Shown: piece after piece, positions 37,214 through 46,031 of the stretch
Layout: the number at the start of each line of letters is the position of its first letter
Position numbering within the stretch: position 1 is the first letter of the stretch
Source: Rhodovulum strictum
GTDB taxonomy: Bacteria > Pseudomonadota > Alphaproteobacteria > Rhodobacterales > Rhodobacteraceae
DNA: 64,000 nucleotides
Assembly (NCBI RefSeq): GCF_009649175.1
Contig: NZ_WJPO01000004.1
Coordinates: 62,001 to 126,000 of the forward strand
Reading direction: 5' to 3'
The notes under the pieces: model-generated
Database searches by the model: none
The model's input: only the letters and a program-made list of their open reading frames with translations
What the model was told of the DNA's origin: nothing
Position numbers and translations under genes: made by a program

Positions 37214-40013
37214 CGCACGCCTCCAGAGGACCGCGCGCGATCACCGTCTCGATCACCTCTGCCGCCGCCCCCCGTGCACGGTCGAGCAGCGCCTGAAGCG
37301 TCGCGGCATCCTCGGCCCCGGTGCCGCGCAGCAGGAATGTCCGTCCGCTTTCGCCCAGCCGGGCCGGGTCGAGCGGGGCGTCCGAGATCAGCCGCGCCGC
37401 GCCCTGCACCTTGCGCGCCAGGGTGTAGCTGTCGGCCAGCACCCGCGCCTCTTCCTCGCGCAGCCAGCCCGCCGCCACGCCCGCCGCCAGTTGCCCGGCC
37501 ACCGCTGTCGCCGGGCTGGCCGCGATCAGCGCAGCGGCCGAGGCGATCAGCTCGATATCCTGCCCCCGCCCCGGCCCCTGCTTGCCGTCCCAGGCGGATT
37601 TCGCGGGCTTGGCCTCGGCCAGACGGCGGCGCATGTCCACGACACCGGCCAGCACGCGGCCCACATCCCCCTTGTCGGCCAGCAGGCGCTGCCGGAACGC
37701 CTCGACCTCATCGGCCAGCGCCGCCTCGCCCGCCACGGGGCGCGCGCGGGTCAGGGCCAGATGTTCCCAGATCCAGGCCTCGTTGCATTGGTAGTTGCGG
37801 AAACTCTGGATCGAGGTCGCCACCGGGCCCTGATTGCCCGAGGGGCGCAGGCGCATGTCGACCTCGTAAAGCTTGCCCTCGGCCATCGGCGCGGTCAGCG
37901 CGGTGACCAGCGCCTGGGTCAGCCGGGCGTAATAGGCCCGCGCGGCCAGCGGGCGGCGGCCCTCGGACGCCTCGACCCCGTCGGCATCGTAGATCACGAT
38001 CAGGTCCAGATCGGATTTCGCCGTCAGCGACCCCGCCCCCAGCGAGCCCATGCCCAGCACGACAGCTCCCTTGCCCGGCGCCGCCCCGTGCTTGGCCGCG
38101 AAACCCGCCACCACATGCGGCCAGAGCGCGGCCAGAACCGCCTCGGCCAGATCGGCATATTCGCGTCCCGCCTCGCCCGCGTCGATCAGCCCGCGCAGGA
38201 AATGCACCCCCACGCGGAAATGCCATTCCTTGGTCCAGGCACGGGCGGCATCAAGCTGGCGTTCGTAATCCTTCAGCGCCGCCAGACGCGCGGACAGCGC
38301 CGCCTGCAATGCCGCGCGCCCCGGCCAGGGCTGGAAGAAATCGCCGCCGATCACCGCGTCCAGCACGCCCGCATTGCGCGACAGATACTGGGCAAGCTCG
38401 GGCGAGACGCTGGTGATGTCGATGATCAGGTCGATAAGCTGCGGATTGGCCTGGAACAGCGAGAAAAGCTGCACCCCAGCAGGCAGTCCCGACAGGAAAC
38501 CGTCGAAGGCGGCGAAAGCCTCGATGGGCCGGGGGGCGGCGGTCAGGCGGGTCAGAAGGTCGGGTTTCAGCCGGTTGAAGATCTCGCGCGCGCGGGCCGA
38601 GCGCAGACAGGGGTAGTGCGGCCAGCGCTCGACAAACTCGCCTGCATTGTCGGGCAACTCGGGCAGGGACTGGTCCGTGCCGGGACGGCCGGGCTGAAAG
38701 AAACCCTCGGTCAGGCCCGAGACGCGGCCCAGCCGGGCGGTCAGGTCGGCGCGCCAGGCGGCAGGATCGCCCCAGCCGCAGAAATGCGCGATCCGGTCCA
38801 GCCCCTCGACAGTGGCGGGCAGCTTGTGGGTCTGGGCGTCGTTGACCATCTGCAAGCGGTGCTCGACCTCGCGATGGGCGCGGTAATCCGCGCTCAGCGT
38901 TTCGGCCACGTCCGGCGGCACCCAGCCCTTGGCGGACAGCCGCGCCAGCCCCTCGACCGTGCCGCGCACGCGCAGGTCGCCATCGCGACCGCCTGCGATC
39001 AACTGCCGGGTCTGGGTGAAGAATTCGATCTCGCGGATGCCGCCCTGCCCCAGCTTCATGTCATGGCCTTCCAGCGCCAGCGCGCCATGCAGCCCCTTGT
39101 GGTTGCGGATGCGCAGGCGCATGTCATGGGCATCCTGGATCGCGGCGAAATCCAGATGCTTGCGCCAGACGAAGGGACGCAGCCGGTCGAGATAGGCCCA
39201 GCCCGCCGCGATATCGCCCGCACAGGGCCGCGCCTTGATATGGGCCGCCCGCTCCCATGTCCGGCCAAGGCTTTCGTAATAGCGTTCGGCGGCCTCCATC
39301 GACATGCAGACCGGCGTCACGCTGGCATCGGGGCGCAGCCGCAGATCGGTGCGAAAGACGTAACCCTCGCCGGTCATCTCGGACAGAAGGGCGGTCAGCC
39401 GCCGCGTGATCTTGACGAAACCGGCGCGAACCTCGTGGAAATCGGCCTCGTCGAAACGGTCCTGATCGAACAGCATGATCAGGTCGATATCCGAGGAATA
39501 GTTCAACTCATGCGCGCCCTGCTTGCCCATCGCCAGCGCAACCATGCCGCCCGCGGCCTCGGCATCGGCCTCGGTCAGGCCGGGCAGCTTGCCGCGCGCG
39601 ATCTCGGCCGCGACCAGGCGTTTCAGCGCGGTATCGACGCAGAGATCCGCCAGATCGGTCAGCGCGCCGGTGACACGTTCCAGCGGCCAGGCCCCGCCCG
39701 CATCGGCCAGTGCGATCAGCAGCGCGGCGCGGCGCTTGGCCTGCCTGAGCCCCGATTTCAGCGCATCGAGCGGCAGCGCGCGGATCCCGTCCAGCAGCAC
39801 GGTGAACATGGCATCCGGGTCGGCGGCCAGCGCCTCCTCCAGCCAGGCGGTTTCCTGCACCATCAGCCCCCACAGATAGGGGCTGCACCCGGCGGTTCCG
39901 GCCAGCAAGTCTCGGATCTCGGGGGGCTGCGCGGCAAAACGCTCGGCCGCCTCGGCAGCGCGGTTGGGCTCGTGCGGAAGGGGCGAACGGGTCAGGCGGG
40001 CGGCTAGGGTCAT
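37203..40013 (-). CDS. glnE: Bifunctional glutamine synthetase adenylyltransferase/deadenylase
   Basis: The 936-residue enzyme adds or removes AMP on glutamine synthetase in response to PII, setting nitrogen assimilation. Two nucleotidyltransferase domains are visible: N-Y-S-S-D-I-D-L-I-M-L-F in the first half and G-A-G-S-L-T-A-K-S-D-L-D-L-I-V-I-Y in the second, each with the paired acidic metal ligands, separated by helical regulatory regions. The start at 40013 is the conserved M-T-L-A-A-R-L. Length matches the family. Confidence 0.96.
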   Translation of the reverse strand: MTLAARLTRSPLPHEPNRAAEAAERFAAQPPEIRDLLAGTAGCSPYLWGLMVQETAWLEEALAADPDAMFTVLLDGIRALPLDALKSGLRQAKRRAALLIALADAGGAWPLERVTGALTDLADLCVDTALKRLVAAEIARGKLPGLTEADAEAAGGMVALAMGKQGAHELNYSSDIDLIMLFDQDRFDEADFHEVRAGFVKITRRLTALLSEMTGEGYVFRTDLRLRPDASVTPVCMSMEAAERYYESLGRTWERAAHIKARPCAGDIAAGWAYLDRLRPFVWRKHLDFAAIQDAHDMRLRIRNHKGLHGALALEGHDMKLGQGGIREIEFFTQTRQLIAGGRDGDLRVRGTVEGLARLSAKGWVPPDVAETLSADYRAHREVEHRLQMVNDAQTHKLPATVEGLDRIAHFCGWGDPAAWRADLTARLGRVSGLTEGFFQPGRPGTDQSLPELPDNAGEFVERWPHYPCLRSARAREIFNRLKPDLLTRLTAAPRPIEAFAAFDGFLSGLPAGVQLFSLFQANPQLIDLIIDITSVSPELAQYLSRNAGVLDAVIGGDFFQPWPGRAALQAALSARLAALKDYERQLDAARAWTKEWHFRVGVHFLRGLIDAGEAGREYADLAEAVLAALWPHVVAGFAAKHGAAPGKGAVVLGMGSLGAGSLTAKSDLDLIVIYDADGVEASEGRRPLAARAYYARLTQALVTALTAPMAEGKLYEVDMRLRPSGNQGPVATSIQSFRNYQCNEAWIWEHLALTRARPVAGEAALADEVEAFRQRLLADKGDVGRVLAGVVDMRRRLAEAKPAKSAWDGKQGPGRGQDIELIASAAALIAASPATAVAGQLAAGVAAGWLREEEARVLADSYTLARKVQGAARLISDAPLDPARLGESGRTFLLRGTGAEDAATLQALLDRARGAAAEVIETVIARGPLEACDAD

Positions 40014-40106
40014 GGCGTCTTGATGCCGGGCGCGGGCGCGGGGGTCAACGGGGTTGCGCCCTGCCCTGCGCGCGGCTAGTCCGGCCGCAAGAACGGAGGG
40101 CAGCCG

Positions 40107-40574
40107 ATGAGCAAGAGCCTGAAACGGGTGCGCGCGGCGCTGGAGGCGGCGGGGCTGTCCGCCGATATCCGCGAACTGGGCCAGACCCGCACCGCGCAGG
40201 AGGCCGCCGATGCGGTGGGCTGCGCGCTGGACCAGATCGCCAAGTCGATCATCTTTCGTGGCGAGAACTCGGGCGAGGCGATCCTGTTCCTGACCGCGGG
40301 CGGCAACCGGGTATGCGATGCCAAGGCGTCCGCGCTGGCGGGCGAACCGCTGGGCAAGGCCGATGCCGAACTGATCCGCGCCCAGACCGGCTTTGCCATC
40401 GGCGGCGTGGCGCCGGTGGGCCATCTGACCCCGATCCGCGCCTTTCTGGACCCAAGGCTGCTGGAGTTCGACACGGTCTGGGCGGCGGCGGGCACGCCGC
40501 GCCATGTCTTTGCGCTGGACCCGCATGTGCTGCCCGCCCTGACCGGGGCAGGGCTGGCCGATTTCACGCTCTGA
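40107..40574 (+). CDS. YbaK/ProX-type aminoacyl-tRNA deacylase
   Basis: The 155-residue single-domain protein belongs to the YbaK/EbsC group that clears mischarged aminoacyl-tRNA. Landmarks are Q-I-A-K-S-I-I-F (about residues 42-49), the G-G-N-R-V motif, and G-F-A-I-G-G-V-A-P-V-G-H carrying the signature glycines. GGAGGGCAG lies upstream of the start. Which tRNA is edited is not predictable. Confidence 0.9.
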   Translation: MSKSLKRVRAALEAAGLSADIRELGQTRTAQEAADAVGCALDQIAKSIIFRGENSGEAILFLTAGGNRVCDAKASALAGEPLGKADAELIRAQTGFAIGGVAPVGHLTPIRAFLDPRLLEFDTVWAAAGTPRHVFALDPHVLPALTGAGLADFTL

Positions 40575-40581
40575 TCGCGGC

Positions 40582-40602
40582 CATGTGAAAAAGATTCACA
40601 TG
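40582..40602. promoter_or_regulatory. Palindromic operator, copy 1, upstream of the DUF2852 gene
   Basis: CATGTGAA-N5-TTCACATG, perfect 8-bp arms with spacer AAAGA. It lies 7 nt after the end of the ybaK-like gene. A second copy follows 59 bp further on. The arm spacing (TGTGA-N7-TCACA) is one base longer than a Crp site. Confidence 0.75.
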
Positions 40603-40640
40603 ACCCCTTGAAGGGGCCGGGCGGGATACCGATCTGCGTT

Positions 40641-40660
40641 CATGTGAAGGACATTCACAT
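40641..40660. promoter_or_regulatory. Palindromic operator, copy 2, upstream of the DUF2852 gene
   Basis: CATGTGAA-N5-TTCACAT with spacer GGACA. The arms are identical to copy 1 except for the last base. It ends 20 bp before the DUF2852 start codon, so binding would overlap the promoter or translation start region. Confidence 0.75.
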
Positions 40661-40680
40661 CGCGACCGAGGAGACCGCCC

Positions 40681-41091
40681 ATGACCACATTCGCCACCTG
40701 GCCCGGACGGGCCGAAAGCTGGCTCGACGAGCGCGGCAAGGGGGCCTGGATCGCCGCCATGGTGATCGGGTTCATCCTGTTCTGGCCTGTCGGCCTTGCC
40801 CTTCTTGCCTACATGATCTGGAGCAAACGCATGTTCAACGGAAAGTGCCATTCCCGTCACCGCCAGTTCCGCCAGGCGCGCGATGCGTTCCGGTCCTCGG
40901 GCAATGCCGCGTTTGACGCCTACAAGGCCGATACGCTGCACCGCCTGGAAGAGGAACAGCGCGCCTTCGAGGAGTTCTTGCACCGGCTGCGCGAGGCCAA
41001 GGACAAGGCCGAGTTCGACCAGTTCATGGAAGATCGCGCGCGCCGTGCCCGCGAGGCCCCGCCTGCCCCCGAGATGCCCGCGGGCGCCTGA
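40681..41091 (+). CDS. DUF2852 membrane protein
   Basis: The 136-residue protein has one membrane helix (about residues 22-46), then an Arg/His-rich turn and a long charged helix (about 60-125) that looks like a coiled coil. It matches DUF2852, an alphaproteobacterial family of unknown function. Two copies of a strong palindrome precede it, so it is probably under tight control by a dedicated regulator. The RDD gene follows after 65 nt. Confidence 0.82.
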   Translation: MTTFATWPGRAESWLDERGKGAWIAAMVIGFILFWPVGLALLAYMIWSKRMFNGKCHSRHRQFRQARDAFRSSGNAAFDAYKADTLHRLEEEQRAFEEFLHRLREAKDKAEFDQFMEDRARRAREAPPAPEMPAGA

Positions 41092-41122
41092 CAGAACGAC
41101 CCGCGCGCCCGGCCAGGGGCGC

Positions 41123-41135
41123 GCGCCCCCTTGCC
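41123..41135 (-). repeat. 13-bp dispersed repeat, copy 4 (inverted)
   Basis: GCGCCCCCTTGCC, the exact reverse complement of the other three copies, in the space between the DUF2852 and RDD genes. Confidence 0.55.
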
Positions 41136-41156
41136 CCGACAGAAAGACCTGCCCAA

Positions 41157-41624
41157 ATGAGCCAGATGACCGATGCGCCCGATCCCCTCTGGGGTCTGCC
41201 CGACCCCGCGCTGCATGCCGAGTTCTACAAGGACGTGCCTGCCAAGCGGCTGGTCGCCTGGGTCGTGGACACGGTCCTGATCCTGCTGATCGCGCTGCTC
41301 GCCCTGCCCTTCACCGCCTTTGCGGCTGTCTTCGTGCTGCCGCTGTTCGTGGCGGTGGTGGGCTTTGCCTATCGCACGGTCACGCTGGCGCGCGGCTCGG
41401 CGACCTGGGGCATGCGGCTTGTTGCGATCGAGATCCGCAATGGCCGGGGCGAGCGGCTGGACCTGCCCAGCGCGGCGCTGCACACGCTGCTCTATTCGCT
41501 CTCCATGGCCTTCGTGCTGCCGCAGGTGGCCTCGGTCGTGCTGATGCTGACCGGCGCGCGGGCGCAGGGGCTGCATGACCTGCTGCTGGGCACCGCCGCC
41601 ATTAACCGTCCTGCAAGGTTCTGA
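41157..41624 (+). CDS. RDD family membrane protein
   Basis: The 155-residue protein has three predicted membrane helices (about 33-53, 58-78 and 105-130). The RDD pattern is visible as K-R-L-V-A-W-V-V-D near residue 28, with T-W-G-M-R-L in the middle. Function is unknown for most members. It probably shares a transcript with the DUF2852 gene. Confidence 0.85.
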   Translation: MSQMTDAPDPLWGLPDPALHAEFYKDVPAKRLVAWVVDTVLILLIALLALPFTAFAAVFVLPLFVAVVGFAYRTVTLARGSATWGMRLVAIEIRNGRGERLDLPSAALHTLLYSLSMAFVLPQVASVVLMLTGARAQGLHDLLLGTAAINRPARF

Positions 41625-41667
41625 GCCCGTTCCCCTTGGCAGCGCGCGCAATCGGGTGTTAGCTTTG

Positions 41668-41683
41668 TGACGAAACCACGTCA
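41668..41683. promoter_or_regulatory. Short palindrome in the bpt promoter region
   Basis: TGACG-N6-CGTCA lies 25-40 bp before the bpt start and runs into CATAAA (41682-41687), a possible -10. The arms are only 5 bp, so it may be chance. Confidence 0.3.
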
Positions 41684-41707
41684 TAAATCTGTCCAACCCC
41701 GACCTTC

Positions 41708-42544
41708 ATGCGCCACACCCTTCCGCTTGCGCCGCAATTCTATGTGACGGCTCCCCAGCCCTGCCCCTATCTGGCACGCCGGATGGAGCGCAAGCTGTTC
41801 ACCGCGCTTCAGGGCGACAGTGCCGAAACGCTGAACGACGCGCTGTCGAAACAGGGGTTCCGCCGGTCGCAGAACGTGCTGTACCGCCCGGCCTGTGCCG
41901 ATTGCTCGGCCTGCCTGTCGGCCCGCATCCGGGTTGCCGATTTCCAGCCCAATCGCAGCCAGCGCAAGGCGATGGCGCGCAATGCCGATCTTCGCCGCCA
42001 ATCCAGCGCGCCCTGGGCCACCGAGGAACAATACGCGCTGTTCCGCCGCTATCTCGACAGCCGGCATGCCAATGGCGGGATGGCCGACATGGACATCTTC
42101 GAATTCGCCGCGATGATCGAGGAAACGCCGATCCGCTCGCGCGTGGTGGAATACAGCACCGACCCCGCCCCCGGCGACCGGCGGCGCACGCTGATTGCCG
42201 TCAGCCTGACCGATATCCTCGATGACGGGTTGTCGATGGTCTATTCCTTCTACGAACCCGACCGGGCGCGCAGTTCGCTGGGCTCCTACATCATCCTCGA
42301 TCATATCGAGATCGCGCGCGAGGCGCGTCTGCCCTACGTCTATCTGGGCTATTGGGTGCCGGGCAGCCCCAAGATGGGCTACAAGTCGAATTTCGACGCG
42401 CTGGAAATCTACAAGAACGGCCGTTGGCAGGATATCGGCGACCCGGATTCCCATAACGGCGAGACCCATCCGCTGTCGGTCGCGCCCATCGCCGAACAGG
42501 TCGCGCGCATCACCCTGCCCGACACCCAGCCGATCCGCGGCTGA
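41708..42544 (+). CDS. bpt: Aspartate/glutamate leucyltransferase
   Basis: The 278-residue leucyl/arginyl-tRNA-protein transferase of the Bpt type adds Leu to N-terminal Asp/Glu, marking proteins for ClpSAP degradation. Landmarks are C-P-Y-L near residue 19, [12 protein letters not shown] and C-S-A-C (cysteine cluster, about 50-70), and [13 protein letters not shown] in the GNAT-like C-terminal half. It converges with lipA. Confidence 0.93.
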   Translation: MRHTLPLAPQFYVTAPQPCPYLARRMERKLFTALQGDSAETLNDALSKQGFRRSQNVLYRPACADCSACLSARIRVADFQPNRSQRKAMARNADLRRQSSAPWATEEQYALFRRYLDSRHANGGMADMDIFEFAAMIEETPIRSRVVEYSTDPAPGDRRRTLIAVSLTDILDDGLSMVYSFYEPDRARSSLGSYIILDHIEIAREARLPYVYLGYWVPGSPKMGYKSNFDALEIYKNGRWQDIGDPDSHNGETHPLSVAPIAEQVARITLPDTQPIRG

Positions 42545-42565
42545 GCCCAGGGCGCCCGCGTCCGG

Positions 42566-43537
42566 TCAGGATACGGGGTCGGGCCGGGGCGACTGCACCT
42601 TGTCCCGCGCGGCCCGAAGCCGGGCAAAATCCTCGCCCGCATGGTGGCTCGAGCGCGTCAGCGGGCTGGCCGAGACCATCAGGAACCCCTTGCCATAGGC
42701 CGCCCTCTCATACGCGGCGAATTCCTCGGGCGTCACGAAGCGATCGACGGCGTGATGCTTCGGGGTCGGCTGAAGATACTGCCCGATGGTCAGGAAATCG
42801 ACATCGGCCGCGCGCAGGTCGTCCATCACCTGAAGCACCGCCTGCCGCGTCTCGCCCAAGCCGACCATGATGCCCGACTTGGTGAACATCGCGGGGTCGA
42901 TCTCCTTGGCCCGTTGCAGCAGGCGCAGCGAATGGAAATAGCGCGCGCCGGGCCGCACCTCGGGGTAAAGGCCCGGCACGGTTTCCAGATTGTGGTTGAA
43001 CACGTCCGGCTTCGCCGCGATCACCGTCTCCAGTGCCGTGCCCGGGCATTTCAGGAAATCGGGCACCAGCACCTCGATCGTGGTGTCGGGGGCGCGGTGG
43101 CGGGTGGCGCGGATCGTTCGGGCGAAATGTTCGGCCCCGCCATCGTCCAGATCGTCGCGGTCGACCGAGGTGATGACCACATGCTTCAGCCCCAGCCGCG
43201 CCACCGCCTGGGCCACCCGTCCGGGCTCGAACGGGTCAAGCGGCTGGGGCTTGCCGGTCGCGACATTGCAGAAGGTGCAGCCGCGGGTGCAGATCTCGCC
43301 CATGATCATCATCGTGGCGTGGCCCTGCGACCAGCATTCGCCCACATTCGGACAGCCCGCCTCCTCGCAGACCGTGGCAAGCCCGTGTTCGCGGATGATC
43401 CTGTGGGTGTCCTGATAGCCCTGCCCGCCGGGCGCGCGCACGCGGATCCATGCGGGTTTCTTCGGCTGGGCGGTGTCGGGGCGGTTGACCTTTTCGGGGT
43501 GACGCTCGCCGGGATTCCTGAGGTCGCGCTGGCGCAT
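42566..43537 (-). CDS. lipA: Lipoyl synthase
   Basis: The 323-residue radical-SAM enzyme inserts two sulfurs into octanoylated lipoyl domains of 2-oxoacid dehydrogenases and the glycine cleavage system. Both clusters are visible: the auxiliary C-x4-C-x5-C set in [12 protein letters not shown] and the radical-SAM C-T-R-G-C-T-F-C. The C-terminal R-S-S-H-H-A-G-E supplies the Ser ligand. An ATG at 43537 gives the usual length. Confidence 0.97.
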   Translation of the reverse strand: MRQRDLRNPGERHPEKVNRPDTAQPKKPAWIRVRAPGGQGYQDTHRIIREHGLATVCEEAGCPNVGECWSQGHATMMIMGEICTRGCTFCNVATGKPQPLDPFEPGRVAQAVARLGLKHVVITSVDRDDLDDGGAEHFARTIRATRHRAPDTTIEVLVPDFLKCPGTALETVIAAKPDVFNHNLETVPGLYPEVRPGARYFHSLRLLQRAKEIDPAMFTKSGIMVGLGETRQAVLQVMDDLRAADVDFLTIGQYLQPTPKHHAVDRFVTPEEFAAYERAAYGKGFLMVSASPLTRSSHHAGEDFARLRAARDKVQSPRPDPVS

Positions 43538-43663
43538 GGGGTCTCCTGTAGCAGACGCCCATATTAGGCTGTTCCGGCAGGATTTCCAATGCCGTCCGCA
43601 GCCGCGCGCGTAACGGCACCCGGTTACCCGGATGCCGTGCCGGTTCCGCGCCCGGGGGCGGGC

Positions 43664-44265
43664 TCAGAACTCAAGCCAATCCTCGGCACCGGCGGCACGC
43701 TTGAGGCGGCCGGACCGGATCGGATCCGCGGCGGCTTTCGGTTGGCTGGGCGGCGCGGGGCGGGTGGGGGTGGCCAGGCTACGCTCAACCGCCGCGGAAT
43801 CCGAACTGTCGAACGCGGCGATCCCGGCTTTCGGGACCACACGGAACTCGATCTGGACACCGCTTTCAGCGACCAGCGCATTCGGGAACTCGTCATCAAG
43901 GCTCAGCCCGAACTCGACGGTGCCGACATGCGCGCCGTCATGGGCAATCGGGGCGATCACGCGCACCGTCGCCCGCGTCGCGTTGGCCCGAACCACCGTC
44001 TCACGAAAGCCCGACAGATCGTCGCCAAAGGTATCGGGCTGGTTCACCCGAAAGAACGATACCGAGCCGGGCGTATGGAAATGGAACTGGCGCACGCCCT
44101 GTTGATCGCGCAATTCGGCAAAGCCGGGCACGAACAACGCATCCAGCGACGCACGATCCCCGCTGGCCACGGCCGCCTGAACCTGCGGCATGCGCGCCAC
44201 CAGCGTCGCCATCGACAGCGCATTGTGGCAGTGATCGACAGGATGAGCCTGGCACGGAGGGACAT
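43664..44265 (-). pseudogene. Decayed methyl-accepting chemotaxis protein: sensor joined to C-terminal tail
   Basis: The natural start at 44265 reads M-S-L-R-A-R-L-I-L-S-I-T-A, a typical receptor signal anchor, but the frame must shift by one near 44220 to continue into S-M-A-T-L-V-A-R-M-P-Q-V and the sensor F-H-T-P-G-S-V-S-F-F-R-V-N-Q-P-D-T-F-G-D-D-L (Cache-type domain). After V-E-F-G-L-S-L-D and a short stretch, the frame jumps through a Pro/Ala linker to R-L-K-R-A-A-G-A-E-D-W-L-E-F-stop, resembling the receptor-methylation tail pentapeptide. The HAMP, methylation and CheA-contact regions are absent. About 13 residues also seem missing inside the sensor. Confidence 0.65.
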
Positions 44266-44291
44266 GAAACTCGCCCTTGAGTTGTAAAAAA

Positions 44292-44311
44292 TTGAATTTT
44301 CTTGAATTTTC
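44292..44311. repeat. 10-bp A+T-rich tandem repeat
   Basis: TTGAATTTTC occurs twice in direct succession, directly upstream of the chemoreceptor remnant and after a run of A residues. The local A+T content is far above the genome level. Confidence 0.7.
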
Positions 44312-44706
44312 AGGCGTGGCTTCTGCGCCGGGAAACTGGCCAAAATGCGTGAAGATGGCCCCAAGAAACGCACGAATTCTGGGCAAGATCGGGCAAAGGC
44401 TTATCGCACGCCGACAATCAACGCGATGACGGGGGAATAGCCGTCCGTCTGGAAACATGTCCGGGTCAATGGAATGGGAAGGGATGGATGCTTGTCCGCT
44501 GGTGCCGACGCTCTATTTCCATGCCGGTCGAAAAGGCCCACTCATCCTGCCCGCTCCGCCCCGTCCGGCAATGCCGGACCCGGGGAGTCCTCTGGCAGAT
44601 CGTCTTCGAAGGGCAAGGTGGGCGCGTCACCACCGTCGCCTTGGCGGTCTTGCTGGCGCCCGCAAGGGGCAGTCTATGTCATGGGATTGGCAGAAGGGGC
44701 CAGCAC
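44312..44706. other. Intergenic stretch without a supported gene
   Basis: No frame here has a convincing start, length and family match. A 300-nt plus-strand frame from 44457 runs into the 3' end of the DUF6456 gene and looks like a shadow. The stretch may be decayed sequence associated with the chemoreceptor remnant. Confidence 0.45.
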
Positions 44707-45801
44707 CTAGCCGATCAGACCGGCACGTTCGCCCAGTTGTTCATAATGCCGCTTGAGTCGTTGCAGCGCGATCCTGAGCACGATCTTGCCCGAGCGCGCC
44801 GACCAGCCCAGATGTTGTTCGACCTGCTCCATGCCTTCGAGAAAGCAGCAGCAGCGCAGCACCACATCGCCCAGCCCCGGCCCCAGATCACGCAGCGCCG
44901 AGGCCACACGCTCACGCGCGCCCATCGGCCCGTCACAGGGACCGGCGCCGGGCTGGAATCCGCCCCGCTCGCCGCCGGTCAGGAACCGGTCCCAGTTCTG
45001 CGCGACCCGCGGTCCCATCTGGGCCACCTCGAAATCCTCGCGCAGCCGTTCGCCCGCGGCGACCAGATCGGGGGGCAGGAACGGCTTGCCATCCTTGTCG
45101 CGCCGCCGGCCAAGGATCGACAGCGGCGACTCGGCGCGGTTGTAGCGGATGCGCTCGGCCCTCTCGTCGCTTACCGTTTCCCAGTCGCGATGCTGGGCGG
45201 CAAAGGGCGCCGCGGCCTCGGCAAAGCCCGGCTGGCGCGGCTCGTCATCGGCAAGAATCCGCTTAAGTGCGGCCCGCCCTGCCTGCGTGATCTCGTATAT
45301 CGTGACGCGGCCCCGGCTGCGGCAACCGATCCAGTCCTTCAGCGCAAAGATCTCGGCCACGGAACGGTCCACCACCGCGACTCGGCTGGTCTGCCCGTCC
45401 GGTCCCTCGCGCAGCACCGCCGCCTTTTCCATGTCGTTTGCAACGGCAAGAAAGGCACCGGGTTCGTTCATGCGGCGCAGGATGCGGCGTGCCTCGCGCT
45501 GGAGGGCGGGATCCTCCGCCGCGGGCTTTTCCAGGCGCATCGTCGCTGTCATCGGGGGGGTCTCCTTTCGCGGAAGGGAAGTCCGGGAATGCGCGCCAAG
45601 CCGGGCAAGCGCTTCATCGACAAGGGGATCGTCACGCCGCGTCTCGACCCGCCGCACCTGACGCAGTACGGTCGAGGGATGGCAGCCTTCACTGCGCGCA
45701 AGTTCACGCAACGAACAGCCGCCCTCGGTATGGGCGAGATACCATCGCGCCGCCTGTGGCAGCCAGGCGGGAGAGGTTTCCGACGGTTTGACGCAATCCA
45801 T
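44707..45801 (-). CDS. DUF6456 helix-turn-helix protein, candidate gene-transfer-agent activator GafA
   Basis: The 364-residue protein has an N-terminal HTH (about residues 30-50, S-L-R-E-L-A-R-S-E-G-C-H-P-S-T-V-L-R-Q-V), a middle winged-helix-like block (about 90-175), and a C-terminal DUF6456 region with S-P-L-S-I-L-G-R-R-R near 220. The end resembles sigma factor region 4 (about 305-360). That layout recalls GafA of Rhodobacter capsulatus, which activates the gene-transfer-agent cluster; the match is from memory of architecture, so moderate. The ATG at 45801 has GAGGGA upstream. A near-consensus CtrA box lies 81-96 bp upstream, fitting CtrA control. Confidence 0.6.
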   Translation of the reverse strand: MDCVKPSETSPAWLPQAARWYLAHTEGGCSLRELARSEGCHPSTVLRQVRRVETRRDDPLVDEALARLGAHSRTSLPRKETPPMTATMRLEKPAAEDPALQREARRILRRMNEPGAFLAVANDMEKAAVLREGPDGQTSRVAVVDRSVAEIFALKDWIGCRSRGRVTIYEITQAGRAALKRILADDEPRQPGFAEAAAPFAAQHRDWETVSDERAERIRYNRAESPLSILGRRRDKDGKPFLPPDLVAAGERLREDFEVAQMGPRVAQNWDRFLTGGERGGFQPGAGPCDGPMGARERVASALRDLGPGLGDVVLRCCCFLEGMEQVEQHLGWSARSGKIVLRIALQRLKRHYEQLGERAGLIG

Positions 45802-45881
45802 GTCTAGACTTCCCTCTGGTCCTGATGTACCCGGGTGGATCTTTTGCCCCCAAAGTCGGATACAATCCAAGGTTGAATTGG

Positions 45882-45897
45882 TTACCGTCCGGTTAAC
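45882..45897 (-). promoter_or_regulatory. Near-consensus CtrA box upstream of the GafA-like gene
   Basis: TTAC (45882-45885), seven bases, TTAAC (45893-45897): one mismatch to TTAA-N7-TTAAC. It lies in the 230-nt space between the divergent GafA-like and DUF6477 genes and could serve either. Confidence 0.55.
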
Positions 45898-45959
45898 AAC
45901 AATCGCGATGCTGAGTATTGTTTCTAAACGGTAAAGATTTCTGACCCCTCCGTACGCAG

Positions 45960-45968
45960 TTATCCACA
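45960..45968 (+). promoter_or_regulatory. Perfect DnaA box
   Basis: TTATCCACA matches the strong DnaA-box consensus exactly. It is the only copy I find in the window. It is single, so it is not an origin, but DnaA could tie the adjacent genes to the replication cycle. Confidence 0.5.
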
Positions 45969-46031
45969 ATCGCGCAACACCCGTCAGGGTTGTGCGATGT
46001 TGCCTGCGATCGACATATCGGAGGTTCTGCC

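Noticed and set aside
37188-40007. A 939-codon plus-strand frame opposite glnE
   Set aside because: Antisense shadow of glnE; no family resemblance and biased composition.
40582-40660. The twin palindromes as Crp or Fnr sites
   Set aside because: The half-sites are separated by N7 instead of the N6 of Crp, and the TTGAT/ATCAA arms of Fnr are absent.
44457-44756. A plus-strand frame of 99 codons between the chemoreceptor remnant and the GafA-like gene
   Set aside because: No ribosome site or family match, and it runs into the 3' end of the GafA-like gene.
45802-46031. A replication origin suggested by the DnaA box
   Set aside because: Only one DnaA box, and no AT-rich unwinding element or origin-associated genes.
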